Assembly: GCA_038211735.1 (NCBI GenBank)
Contig: JBBQVK010000002.1
Location: forward strand, 310,001-374,000
Direction of reading: 5' to 3'
Length of the DNA stretch: 64,000 nt
DNA from: JBBQVK01 sp038211735
GTDB taxonomy: Bacteria; Patescibacteriota; Gracilibacteria; Absconditabacterales; Absconditicoccaceae
The position numbers and the translations under genes were made by a program. Position 1 is the first letter of the stretch, and each line of letters begins with the position of its first letter. Below the pieces are notes generated by a model. It did not search any database and was not told the origin of the DNA. It saw only the letters and a program-made list of their open reading frames with translations. This document shows, one piece after another, positions 33,701 through 46,594 of this stretch.

Positions 33701-36700
33701 ATATTGCGTATGGAGAAGTATTTGACGGTGACTGGTTTGTCTATCACGTTGAAGTTTCAAATAATGGACCGTTTATTGCGAGCGGAGTAATTGTTTCTGA
33801 TCCACTACCTGTGGGGGTAACTGCGTTTTGGCAAGAAAATCCACAAGCACCTCTTTCTGGATTAACCTTCTTACCTCCAAATGGTGATGATCCTGCATTT
33901 CCTGGTGCGACTTCGTTTGTCTGGGAGATTCAGTGACCAATGGCGCCAGGCGAAACGACATGATTTGATTTGTTCGCAACATTGGATAATGGCGTAGGAG
34001 GATATGCGACGGGTGAGCAAATTTGTAATGTGGCTACTACGTATGTTACTGGAGATATAAATAATGTAAACGACTCAGATCCTTCAAACAACTTCGATGC
34101 ATTGACTCAGTATGATGATGCATGTCTTACCTTAACTGATAGTTGCGTTCGTACATGTGAAGGGGAGATCTATGCAACAGGATTTGTATGGACAGTAAGT
34201 GCAAATACCGTTATCGTCGATGCAACCTGTATCGTAGAAGCAACCTGTGGAGATAGTGATGAGTTCGCTGCAGACCCTGCAGTGATCGAATATGGAACCA
34301 GTTCTATTAGTACAACCATCGTAGGAGGTTCCTTTAATTTTGATCTTCCTTCAGATACCGTTACAGGAGCGACAGTAAATATAGTAATCGATGTTAGTGC
34401 ATGTGCTGGAGCTCAACCATGTATCGAAACCGCGACGCTCTCAGGCATACAAGCATCTGATGAATATGATGGCACTCTGCCAGATGATTTCCAAAATTAT
34501 AACTTACTTTTACCTTCATTTAGTGTTGTAGGTTCTGATGTAAGTTTTGATGTGCAGACTAGAACACGAAGACATCGGCTGAGTTGTTATAAAGCAACAA
34601 ATTCATGTCATGACGATATGTATGTAACGTATGAGTTGGATCCATTAGATTGGCAAGATGCTAGTTTCTTTGCAAACCCTAGTAATCAAGTTCTTTTCGA
34701 AACACCTAATCTTGACTACGTACGTGAAAGATCAACTGAACCTCTCAATAACCAAACTGTCGGAGGTATGTGTGATACATGTAATACAACATGATGTAAT
34801 AATATCTGTGAAGTATGTCCTGCAGGATCTATTTTATTCATCACCAACTCGGGCGGTAATTTAATTACTGAATGTCAGTGCCCTGATGGGACACCTGCTG
34901 TAGATGGTAATCTAGACAATATTGCAGACAACTGTGGTGGCGGGACGAGCGATAAGACTGCTGTGGTTAGCGGGAATCTCGTTACCTATACCGTGGATGG
35001 ATTTATAGATGCATGATATACTGTTGTGTATATATCAGACACGCTCTCAGGAAATGCATCCTTTACGGGAACAGTGCTTTTAAATATTACACAAGGGACA
35101 GGAAGTTTAGGCCCTGTAACATGGACAGGAAATCAGTTGGATATTCAAGTGAACAATGAAGATATAAATCAATGAGTTATATTTACGCTTACCTATGAAG
35201 CAGTTATTACAAGTGGTTCCACTGAACGGACCTGTAATCAGGCAAGCTTCGGAACTTGAATTACAGGTAATCCGTATCTTGTAACTGACAATCCAGACAC
35301 ACCTGCGACTGGTGATGCAACGTGTGTATGTGAAGACGGATATGAAGAATGTGGACTAGTCTGTGCACCTACCTGAGCGTGTACACCGTACTTTGAAAAA
35401 ACTATAGTAGGTGAATGAACTGGATTTATTGTATATCAACTAAGTGGAGTTGTCCCTGGAAATTATGGATCATTTAGTTTCATAGATACATTAACTGGAG
35501 CTGATCATCCTGCGACAACCGGAGAGTACGATGTAGTTGAAGTCGGTAGTGGATCATTAGAAATTTTGATAGATATTCCTAATTCCTCAAGCATAACTAT
35601 CAGTGGAGAAAATAATCAACTCCCTGTCTATCACTTTACAATTACGTATACGGGAACAGTTTCTAGTGGTTGGGATATGAGTATCGATGGGCCAGTTTGT
35701 AATCAGTTGAGTACATCGTGATCAGCGCTTTGTGAATGTCCTGGTAGTACCATACTTTGTCCTGATGGCGATGTGTGTGTGACTGATATTGATGATTGTA
35801 CAACTACATTCTGTGGTGACGGTATCGTACAATCTCCAAATGAGACTGGAACAGGTGGAATAAATGATGATGGATATGAACAGTGTGACGGTACAGGTGG
35901 AACATTGTTTGGCGGAGCGTGTGATGCAAATTGTGTTTGCGATGCCGGAAGTTTCTTCTGTGCGTTCTCAGATGCGTGCGTTCCTGATGGATGGCCTTGT
36001 GCGCCAATCGATAAGTCAGTAAATGTTTCACAAGGGCAGTCAGGTGACGTAGTGGTCCATACGATCGTAATTAGTAATCCGACCAGTGGTGATCGAACAG
36101 GAGTAGAGTTGCTAGACATTTTACCAGATACCTTAACGGGTAGTTTCGCACCACCATACGACACAGCAACAGCAAGTGGAAACAATACTATTTATAGTTG
36201 GTCAGGGATTACGTTGCTCGCAGGAGAAAGTCAGACCTACATCTTTACAGGAACTATTACCTGTGGAGCAAGTGGCTGTGTAGTTCTAGGAGATCAAGTC
36301 TGTAATACAGCACAGTTACTCATAGGAGGGATACTAATCGATGGAAATTATGATGATGAAGCTTGTATAGATATCGTAGATTGTATAGATGATAGTGAGT
36401 GTTGAGTCGACGAGGTGTGTGATATTGGAAGATGTGTAGAAAATAGTTTCTGTACAAGTTTTGATGTAAGCCCAAATTCTGGAGATGATCCTTTGACGAC
36501 GACTTATTCATGTGTTGGAACCGGTAATGGATCAGGAATGGTCTATAGCGTTATTGCAACAAATCAAAGTGGAGGCGCAGTCATTGCTACATGAAATACT
36601 GCTACAGGGACAATACTATTTGTTTCTGAAGGAGCATATGATGTAATCTGTACGGTCAATGGAGACAGTGGACTTACGTGTAATGGACAAGCGATGAACC

Positions 36701-38565
36701 TTACACAAGCTACGACAATTATACAAGGGACTATGGACCAAATCGTAGCTGATTCTGCAACTAGTGGTGCTTACTTAGAATTTACTACAGGAACGTGTGG
36801 ATTTTGACGACAGACATGATTTGTGACAGATACGGATCTAGCAACTTATTTGGATCTATCAGCACAAGCATTCTCAGATCAGCTCGCATCAGACATCATA
36901 GCGTATATGGCTTCTTATGCGTTGAGTCAGTCATGTACATTTGGTGCGCCAAGTGGAGGACAGACAGCATTAGTAACTAGATTGGGTGACTCTGCAGATA
37001 TTGTGCTTGGTGCTGAATGTACTGAAACATGTACTGATGTTGTAGGTGTGGCGCATCATGGAAGTTGTGCTTCTTCTATTGAAACGTGTTGTAACGGAGT
37101 TGATGATGACTGTGATGATGAAGTCGACGAAGGATGTACGTGTGGAGGTGGATCGAGTTGTGGAGATGGAGTAGTAAATGCAGGAGAAGAGTGTGATGAT
37201 TGAAATAATACGAATTGAGATGGATGTAGTAGTAGTTGTGATGATGAAAATACAAATGGTGGCGACTGAGACAGTGGATGAGACTGAGGAGTCGTACATG
37301 TTTCAAACAATGGTGATGAACCTTTATGTGCATGGGTTGACCCACCATCTATTCAGCTAGGTGAGTACCTGCCTTTCCGATGGGATCTCGAGCTATCAGA
37401 TATGGTAGACGCAGACGCAACAAGCTGTAACGATCTCGATGGAGGAGCTCAAATCCCTGGTAGTTCATTGTTATGTACATTTGAAATTTATAATGGTTCG
37501 AGTCCTCAACCGATTATGTTGTTAAGCGATTTGCCTTGCTTGAAGGATAAATGGAAGGAAGATGGTATCACTGCATTTTATGATGTTCCTGGAGCAAACA
37601 GTACAGGGTCCACTCCTATGGGAAGAAACTATGTGAAGATTACGGAGTGAAATATTAAAAACACCCTTGGAGAGTTCCAGCTGGTACTTAAAAAGATAGA
37701 TTACGCATTGTGTAATGGTACTGCAGTACAATTTGAAACGTACGATGGAATTTCGAAAGATAGAATTTGTACTATGAACTTTGCAGTAAGTGATGGCTAT
37801 TTGATGAATCAAGGAAGTGCTTTGGGGACTCTTCCAAATACAGACTTGAGTGATTACAAGTATCTAAATGGAGATGTGGTAGTGTCGCAAACAGAGTTAT
37901 CACAAATTAGTGATACGAAACTCTCAGAGTATAAGGAATGAAAAATCGATTACTTGATCGATCCGTTTGTACAACGTTATACACGTTTGGCAATACAAGA
38001 TCGTTCGTTAACCTACTTATCAACCGCTTCATTCAAAAAAACTGTTAGCAGTAATATCTATGTCTATGATGGAGGAGTTGATCGCAAACCTTTAATTGTA
38101 GGTGGAGGATACAATGATGGATCGACGTTCACAGTTATTGTTAATAACGCTGACTTAGTCGTGGATGGAGGATTACAGTGAAACGGAATGTATATAGTTC
38201 CAGACGGGCATGTGATATTTGAAAACGGAAATTGTGATTTGCGCGATACGGTTCAAGGAATATTTATTACAACGCGTGGGTTTACTACACCAGTCATAGC
38301 AAATAGTAATAAATCAGCTGATGAGCGGTGTAATGATGGTGGACTAGTAGTCGACGGTATGCTAGTTGGTCCTGGAGTTACTGATGTGAACTTTGTCAGT
38401 GCGAGGAGATCAGTATTACGCTGACGATTTAATGTTGCGAATATTTCTCAGGAGAAAAAAGTCTTTGATGGGGCGTCAGTTTTGATAAAAACAAATCCCT
38501 CATTGTGGAACCATCTCCCTCCAGGAGCAGATGAACTTTCACAAATAATGGTAGTCTATAAATAG
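30799..38565 (+). CDS. Giant secreted Cys-rich protein 2 with DUF11-like domains (2588 aa)
   Basis: A single frame (ATG 30799, TAG 38563) with very many TGA as Gly. Signal peptide at residues 1-31 (FVSFLVVVVFGLLGSFTYAQ). The body alternates DUF11-like beta domains with Cys-rich EGF-like or Myxococcus-type repeats. A clear DUF11-like example has NGPFIASGVIVSDPLPVGVT near 33760-33830; another starts at IDKSVNVSQGQSGDVVVHTI near 36010. One MopE-type unit, CCNGVDDDCDDEVDEGC, lies near 37090, followed by EECDDGNNTNGDGCSSSC. The last ~420 residues are a distinct globular domain shared with giant protein 3 and unknown to me. DUF11 domains commonly form long surface stalks. Likely exported and surface-attached; adhesin-like function is inferred. 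Confidence 0.88.
37300..38562 (+). other. Shared C-terminal domain, copy in giant protein 2
   Basis: About 420 residues, paralogous to the end of giant protein 3. Matching blocks: LPFxWDLEL with DATSCNDL, CTMNFAVSDGYLMNQG, IYVYDGG, GNGMYIVPDGHVIFENGNCD, GIFITTRGFTT, CNDGGLVVDGMLVGPGV, ARRSVL and FDGASVLIKT. CGG precedes CNDGG where giant 3 has CGA. No known domain is recognised. A cell-surface retention role is inferred from its terminal position. Confidence 0.7.
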
Positions 38566-38600
38566 AGAATATTGCATAACCTTGGCAATATAGGATATAG

Positions 38601-38632
38601 AGAGGATGTACACATAGTACATCCTCTTTTTT
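38601..38632 (+). terminator. Terminator of giant gene 2
   Basis: A perfect 10-bp stem, AGAGGATGTA with TACATCCTCT, a seven-base loop and a T-run. Confidence 0.92.
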
Positions 38633-38674
38633 GTATTTGAAAAGCTCTAATTAGGCTTAGGGACACGCGACTCT

Positions 38675-38703
38675 TTGCATCTGTGAGGAAAGCAGAGTAT
38701 ACT
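38675..38703 (+). promoter_or_regulatory. Predicted promoter of giant gene 3
   Basis: TTGCAT at 38675-38680, a 17-nt spacer and TATACT at 38698-38703; start near 38710, about 37 nt before the ATG at 38747. Confidence 0.5.
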
Positions 38704-38746
38704 TTACTATCGACCACTTTTACATACGTGAAGATTCCTACTTCTC

Positions 38747-41700
38747 ATGCAGTGAACAAAATTTCTTACGTGATTATTTGGAATTGCACTATTTGCAATT
38801 GCGCTTATTCCTAGCCATGTACATGCGTCTACTTTCTGTACGACTACCATTACCAATATTCCATTGAGCGAATGTGAATCGTTATATGATTTCTATGTAG
38901 CGATGAATGGTACAAGTTGGACTAATCATAGTGGATGGTTGGTAGATGCCGATGTAGAAAACCGACAGGGAGTGACGCTTGCAAGTTCTGCTGGGCAGAT
39001 GCATGTAGTGAATATTGCGCTCGACACAAACAAAGTCGCTGGGACAATACCTGCATCTATTGGAAACTTACCTTTTCTAGTAACTCTTTCGTTAGCTAAT
39101 AACGCAATCATACAGCTCCCAAATGAAATTGGGAATCTTACTGCTTTGCAGGTATTGGACATTAATAATAATGATTTGCTCACCTTACCAAACACGTGGT
39201 CTGCAATGGATGCACTTACATTTGCTGATTTTTCTGATAATGGAATTACTACCTTGCCAGCGTCATTTACAGACATGGGAGCACTAAGTATTTTGTATAT
39301 GTGAAGCAATACACTTACGAGTTTACCTGCAACATTAAGTAATCTCACAACTCTTACTATCTTGGATGTAAGCTATAATAATCTTACAGCATTACCTTCT
39401 ACATTCGATTGACTTACAAACCTACAAAATTTAGACATTCGTCACAATGTAATATCATCACTTCCATCACTAGCGGGGCTCAATAGTTTAACAACACTCT
39501 ATGCATCACATAATCTATTGAGTACGTTGCCAGACTCTTTCGGACAATTATATAGTCTTTCACTTGCGGACTTACAATCAAATACATTGACTAGTTTGCC
39601 TGCTTCTATAAATGGACTTACGACTTTGGATATATTGTATTTACAATCAAATCAACTAACGACACTCCCTACTGAAATCGGAGCATTGGATGATCTAGAT
39701 ACGCTCTATGTACAATCAAACCAACTAACTTCTGTCCCTGATAGTCTAGGAGATATGGATGCATTGCAATGGTTATTGATATATACGAATAGACTGACTT
39801 CACTTCCATCTGCATGGGGGAGTTTGGATACCTTGAAATATCTCCACGCGTACAACAATACAGGGATGGTAGGGACTATACCATCAACATTTGTAGGGCT
39901 TACATCGCTTCAACAGTTCTATATTTATTCCAATGCGTTAAATCGTACACAGACAAACTATGCAGTAATTCCTGCATCACTGACTACGTGGCTAAGTTGA
40001 GTACCGTCAAAATTTTATCATGGACAATCAGATATAACTTCTCCAGTTGTAGGATCATGATGAACGATTGTACCAGCATTATTGACTGGATCTCTCGCTT
40101 ACCAGGTCACTATAAACGAAAACTCTTATGCGGTAAATACAGGAGGGGCTGGGCTGGCTATTAGTTTTACTGGATGAGCAAACTGTAGTGCGTTAACAAC
40201 AACTGATAAATTTACCATAAATACAGGTACGGCTACTATAACTATCACCCCAACTCTAACTGGAGGATATGAAAACTGTGGACTCTATACGACCGATCAT
40301 GCTGGGCTTAGATCTAATACGCTTTCTTTGTGATCGTTCGCATTTGGTACTACTAACGATGATCGGTGTTATCACCCAAGTGTTACCGTTCCAGAAAGTG
40401 AGTGTAGGGCATTATTCTCTATCTACAGTGGGACAGTATGAAGCACATGGACAACAAAGACTAATTGGTTAACGAGTTTTGATATAGAAAGTTGGTATGG
40501 GGTAAGGACAAATGTATACGAAGGAGTAGAACATGTTGATGGGCTATTTTTGCATAGAAGTAACTCATCTTCAGATGCACATGGAGCGCCAGTCTTCTGG
40601 AATGGAAATAACTTAAAAGGAGCATTGCCTATTCAAATGAGTGACTTACCTTATCTAAAAGATGTGAATGTGAGTCGTAACAGTGCACTAGCAGGATACT
40701 TACCAAATGCTACTACACGGACTCAACTACAATATTTTTACGCTGAACAAGATGATATCCGTGGAGGTATACCTACAAACTGGTCTGGTTTGACGAGTAT
40801 GCTGGTGCTTTCATTGCCAGGTAATGCCTTGACTGGATCGCTTCCACAGGGTATGCATTGGAACTCTTTGCAACTGTTAGACTTAAATAGTAACCAGATT
40901 GAATGAGCACTTCCGAGTAGTTGGAGTTGATTCACTGCATTGAGTTCATTGTCATTAAATGGTAACAAACTTATTGGATCAATCCCACAAAGCTGGACAG
41001 CGATGACGTTACTAGGAGCTGTGAACCTCCAAGCAAATGATTTAGATCGTAACGTAGATAATCTTGCTATCATCCCTTCTGCAATACAATCATGGTGGGA
41101 TGGGATTGGAAGTAAGAATATTAGTAATCAAGGAGATATAACCCCGCCTGTGCTAGTAGGTACATGAACTATTCCATGGTTGACTACGGGTACTTTCACT
41201 TACAGTGTAAATGTGACAGAAGCAAGTTATATGATCAATGGATTTAATGAAGGGCTGAGAGTTACCTTCAGTGGTTCAACAATCTGTGCATCACTTCTAG
41301 CTGATCCTATTAGAGTTGCAGGACAGTATTCCTGAGTGAGGATTATTCCATCACAACAGGGGGCGTATGCTGGGTGTACTATGACCGTAAAAGATCACGG
41401 AGGTAATATATCTAATGCGATTACACTCCCTACGTTTGCTTATGATTTTAGTAACTGATCTATATGTTATAATCCTGCACTTACTGTTTCACAGCAAGAG
41501 TGTATTGTCCTTGTAGATATGTATAATTCTATGTCAGGAAATCAGTGGACAAATACTAGTGGGTGGTTGACCGACCCAGTTGTAAATAATTGGCATGGAA
41601 TACAAACAAAAACTGTATCATGAAGTGCCCTCACTAGCATCTCGCGTATTTCGCTTGGAAGCAATAACTTGCGTGGGACTATCCCTTCGTCAGTAGGTAG

Positions 41701-44700
41701 TTTAAGTTTTCTTACGTGAATAGATCTTTCTGTGAACGGTCTTTCATGAGCAATCCCTACTTCTTTTTGAAATCTTACAGGTTTACATCAGATAAACCTT
41801 TCACAAAATACCTTACATGGAAGTTTGCCTGCTAGTTTATGATCATTGACCTTACTCAAAAATATCGACCTTCACAATAATGCCCTAGGTGGAGCAATAC
41901 CTTCAGGGTTTGTAAATCTTACGGCGCTATCAGGTATCAATCTTTCCAATAATGCGCTTGCATGAAGAATAGATACTTTTTATAGTCTTACAGGGCTGCG
42001 TACGTTAAATCTTTCGCACAATAGTTTTACAGGTAATGTTCCTACTGGATATACTGCGTTACAGACACTTAGTAACTTCAGCATTGACCATAATGCGCTT
42101 GATCGTGATATAGACCATAACGCAATTATGCAATGATCTCTCCTCACTTGGTACAACGCGTTACAAACAGGAAACAGAAGCAATCAAAACGACATCACTG
42201 CCCCTACTATAGAATGGACATGAGTTATTCAAAGCTCAATAGCATGATGATTTACTATCGATGTAGACGTACAAGAAAATAGCTACATGCTAGATACCTA
42301 TGGTTCTTGATTGATATTTAGTTTCACTGGTGTGTGACTATGTGGTGAACTATTTTCGTTAGATACTGCTATAGAAAATGGGCGGATGACTATTACGATC
42401 TATCCGGTAACGGAAGGTGACTATACTAATTGTCAAATATGAATAAGTGATCGTGGAGGGAACCAATCATTTACACCCCTAACTAGCTTTGACTATTCAA
42501 TCTCTTGTGGTGATGGAATCATAGGAAATAGTGAAACATGTGATGAGGGAAGTTTCTGTAATAATGGGACCAACTGCACATGAAATCCTGCAGCTTGCCC
42601 AACAGAGTGTGCGCCACGTTTGATTGATGATTGTAATCCATTGTGCGAACTTTCGGTATGCGGTGATGGCTTCCGCGATGCTGATGGGATAAATGATCAA
42701 CATGGAGATTATGACGATGAGTTTTGCGATGAAGGAAAATATTGTGACAATGGTACCGACTGTACGACTAATCCAAACATATGTCAGACTTGACCTAGTG
42801 AGTGCCAAACTCGTTTGATTAACTGATGCAATACGGTATGCGGTATGGAGAGCTGTGGTGATGGGACACTTGATCCTGATGGGGTTGATGATATCGAAGA
42901 CAACAATGATGATGAATTTTGTGACGACGGTAATCATAACAATGGTGATGGATGTACTAGCTTATGCCAACTAGAATATTGTGGTGACTGATATACAGAT
43001 TTAGATGGGTCTGACAATGTCGCAGATAACAGCGATGATGAACAATGTGATTTATGAACGATGTTGAATGGTAAGTTATGAGGTGTGTGTGATAACTCTT
43101 GTAATACGCCAGGTGATAATTGTGGGTATTGTTATGATCTATGTAATGGAGGTACTGGAAACAACTCACTATATTTGATGATTGATGTATCTGGTAGTAT
43201 GGGAAACTGAAATAGACTGGTACATGCGAAAGCAGGTGCCGATGCGTTTCTAGATTTGATATTAGACAGACAACAATCTAATACGTGATTTGTTACCAAA
43301 GTTGGGCTGATCAAGTTTAATGCTACTGCAACGAGCGTAATTGCTCCTACAACAAATATTCAATCAGTAAAAACGGCTGTTAGTACATTGAATGCATGAG
43401 GAGGGACAAACTTTTGAGATCCACTGCAACTTGCAAAACAATATTTCGCAAGTAATGACTCCTGATATGGTCACCATGTTATTTTATTATCAGATGGACT
43501 ACCTACATCTTCTTCTGACAATCACTATGATCCAGAGGAACGAGGAGATTACCAAGCAGATTTACTCAGGTCAGCTGGTACGCAAGTCTACACTATTGCA
43601 GTCGATCAAACAGATGATGGGATAGAGTATATGAGCCACCTATCTTCATCTACCTATTTAAACTGGGCACGAAATCAAACTGCTACACAAGAAACAACTT
43701 TTTCTCCGTCAAGCACGTATGCTGCTTCTTTCGGAGTAAATGCAAATAAAGACTGAGACGAGTTTAGTGCAACTGCGAATAGCACCACCACCCCATGGTG
43801 GCAGGTGAATCTAGGAAAACAAATTGTCGTTGATCAGGTCCGTGTTTGGAATCGTGTCGCAAGTAATTCAAATGAATTTTCTAAATTCTGGTTGTGGATT
43901 AAGCCTTCAACATTCTCGACTGATAATATCACTACACTTAAGAACGATAGCACTATCTATCACTCATATCATACGTGAGAGGCAGGTAGACCTACCTACT
44001 TTACATGATTTTTATGGACGTGAAGGTATATTCGTCTAGAGTTGTGAGCTGCGTCAAGTACTGACAATCTCACATTGAGTGAAGCAGAAGTAATGGGTTG
44101 TCCTACAAATGCAGCCAGTTGTACTGACGGATTCCACTTCCAAGATTATGATGGTGATAGTATAGAGACTATATACAAGCATATATTCTGAGCAATTCAT
44201 TGTGGATGTACACAGGAGATAATCTGTACATCGTGTGGTGATGGAGTAGTTTCTCCTACAGAAGATTGTGATGAGTGAAGTTATTGTGATGACCTCACTA
44301 CAAATTGTACTAGTGATCCTACCATCTGTACATCATTGGGTGTATGAAATTGTGAACCTAGATTTAGTGACACGTGTACTTCTTCTTGTGAATATACGTA
44401 CTGTGGAGACGGAGTTATACAATCACCGAACCGACATGGGCAAACCGAAGGATGTGATGATGGGAATAACGTACTTGGAGATGGATGTACAAATAGTTGT
44501 GCCTTGGAGTATTGTGGTGATGGCTATAGAGATATAAATGGAGCAGATAATATTTGGTTGAATGCTGACGATGAAGGGTGTGATGATTGAAATTCTATTG
44601 ATGACGATGATTGTAATAATAGTTGTGAGTGGACAAACCCAGTTAACCCAGTTGATGGATCATGTAATATTTATGGAGGTATGTATAACTTTACTGGAAA

Positions 44701-46309
44701 TGGAACTCCAAACGCACCTCTCTCATGAGCATTGTGTGCAACAGGTAGCGAAGAAGATTTCAACTATACATGAAATCAACGGATACGATATTGTGCATGA
44801 TTGCATGGTGGGGAGAACGTTCAGTGTATAGAGCAAGAGTATCGATGTGGTGATGGAGTCACAGAAGCAAATCAAGGAGAAGAGTGCGATGACGCAGACA
44901 ATGTAAGTGGTGATGGCTGTGATTCGACGTGCAAACTTGAACCGCCTTTGTCAGTGCCTGTTTCGCAGTGAATGCGATGTCAATCTGGAGATCCTGTTGC
45001 AATACAGTCAGACGAAATCTTACCGCTGCGATGGCAGTTGCTCCCTGTTGATGATATTGATCTGAATGCAACTTCATGTAATAATTTATCAACAAATACT
45101 TGGATCCCATGATGATCAGTAACGTGTACTATCAGCATCTTCAATGCCCAAGCATGAACTGCCTATAATGCTCAAACATTTACGGGGATTGATTGTGTTG
45201 TTGCAAACGCTTTGACTGAACAGTTTACGGGACTGTGGGATGATTTGTTTACGAGTCATGATGTAATAGAAGAGAGCGTGTTGGGGACATTGTTAATTGA
45301 AGACCTACATGATTGGAATGCACAAAGAAAGTGAAGATATCGCGCATTGATAAACTCTACGACGTATACGTTCTGTGGAAGAGATAGAAATGGGCAACTT
45401 CAACCACAAACAATAACCTACAAGCCAGATGTTTGACCGATTTGTACTATTCCATTTACCGTTACGGATGGATACTTGTTACAAAAATGAGTAAGTCTTG
45501 CAGCAGTTAAAAATACACCATTGAATGAGGTCTATGTTGATGAGTGAGGACAGTGACTTGCAGATGAAGGATTTTTGTCTGGAGGAGCAAATGCTATAGA
45601 AGCTACGTATCAGTATGACTTTGCACAACAAATTATTGGGAATATTATGGATACATATCGTAATAGTGCAATTTCTCCAGCCAGTATGCAAGGCACCACC
45701 GAAAATCTCCTCAAGGTAATAAACCAACCAATTTACTACTTTAGATGAACAACACGGAATCCTGATATTACAATTGGTAACCGAATGTTGATCGACGATA
45801 AACCATTTACCTTGCTCGTAGAAAATGCAAATCTAACAGTAAACGGATCACTCTATGGACAGGGAGTGTATATAGTAAAAAATGGAACGATTACGTTTAC
45901 AAATAATAGTTGTGATGAAGTAGATGTTGTAAGAGGTATATTTGCTACAGATGGAGGATTCTCTACATCGCGTATACGTAATGATGATCCTGCTGCTACA
46001 CAACGATGCGATGGTGGTAGTCTGCATGTAGATGGTATTTTAATCGGTCCTGGTATCAACGATACGTTCATGAACAATAGGAGAGCGACCCTCAATCTTT
46101 GGTCTACTGAACAGAACACTGACTTATTTATTAATTATAGCGAACAACAACTTTCTCCTACACAACTACAAGCTAAGAAAGAAGAAAAAAATAGGCGTTT
46201 ATTTGAAGGAGCATCTGTGCTTATTACGACAGAGCCTGGACAATGGGATAGGTTGGCTCCTTGAGCGAAAGAGTTGTTTGATCAATTGTTAATAAAAATT
46301 GGAAATTAA
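38747..46309 (+). CDS. Giant secreted LRR/vWA/discoidin protein 3 (2520 aa)
   Basis: A single frame (ATG 38747, TAA 46307) with many TGA Gly. A signal peptide (FLTGLFGIALFAIALIPSHVHA) is followed by three rounds of leucine-rich repeats. Each is introduced by a plant-type cap (FYVAMNGTSWTNHSGWL; a later round has SMSGNQWTNTSGWL) and followed by an Ig-like spacer: LRR blocks at about 38864-40010, 40400-41110 and 41500-42180. Cys-rich Myxococcus-type repeats lie at 42500-43130. A vWA domain with complete MIDAS (DVSGSMG, GGTNFGDPL, LLSDGLPT) at 43163-44210 is interrupted by an F5/8-type C domain. More Cys-rich repeats (to 44940) and the C-terminal domain shared with giant 2 follow. LRR, vWA and discoidin domains are all ligand-binding, so an adhesin role is likely but inferred. 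Confidence 0.9.
43163..44210 (+). other. vWA domain with an inserted F5/8-type C (discoidin) domain
   Basis: The Rossmann-like vWA fold runs from LYLMIDVSGSMG through LLSDGLPT, VYTIAVDQ and EYMSHLSS, then stops. An F5/8C domain follows (about 43660-44102: PWWQVNLGKQIVVDQVRVWN, then YIRLELGA and LSEAEVMGC). After it the expected vWA end resumes as GFHFQDYDGDSIETIYKHIF. The insertion is therefore before the last vWA helix. MIDAS residues (DxSxS, Thr, Asp) are intact. Confidence 0.8.
44950..46306 (+). other. Shared C-terminal domain, copy in giant protein 3
   Basis: About 450 residues aligning with the end of giant 2: LPLxWQLL with NATSCNNL, CTIPFTVTDGYLLQKG, GQGVYIVKNGTITFTNNSCD, GIFATDGGFSTSRI, CDGGSLHVDGILIGPGI, NRRATL and FEGASVLITTEP. 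Conserved Cys, Gly and Asp suggest a beta-helix-like fold with a disulfide, but this is a guess. Confidence 0.7.
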
Positions 46310-46342
46310 TAGTAGGTAGTATATGACCGAAAACAGCATGGT

Positions 46343-46373
46343 AAAAGCGCTCCGATTTATCGGAGCGCTTTTT
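46343..46373 (+). terminator. Terminator of giant gene 3
   Basis: AAAAGCGCTCCG with CGGAGCGCTTTTT around a six-base loop; a strong intrinsic terminator 33 bp after the TAA. Confidence 0.93.
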
Positions 46374-46527
46374 ATCTCCTCCAAAAGTATTTGTTTCCTC
46401 TTTACGACAGAGTACCCTTTACAAAACACAAAAAATAAATGAATCTAAAATATACGCATACCATACCATATATAGAATAATTGGCAATTACAATTTAGCC
46501 CTCAAAAGCCCAAATGAACGCCATTTA

Positions 46528-46555
46528 TTGACGCATTTACCTACCTGTTTATAAT
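46528..46555 (+). promoter_or_regulatory. Predicted promoter of giant gene 4
   Basis: TTGACG at 46528-46533, a 16-nt spacer and a perfect TATAAT at 46550-46555; start near 46562, about 33 nt before the ATG. This is the best promoter match in the window. Confidence 0.65.
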
Positions 46556-46594
46556 CATATAAACCAAAAATTTTATACCCAACAAAAATAAAAC

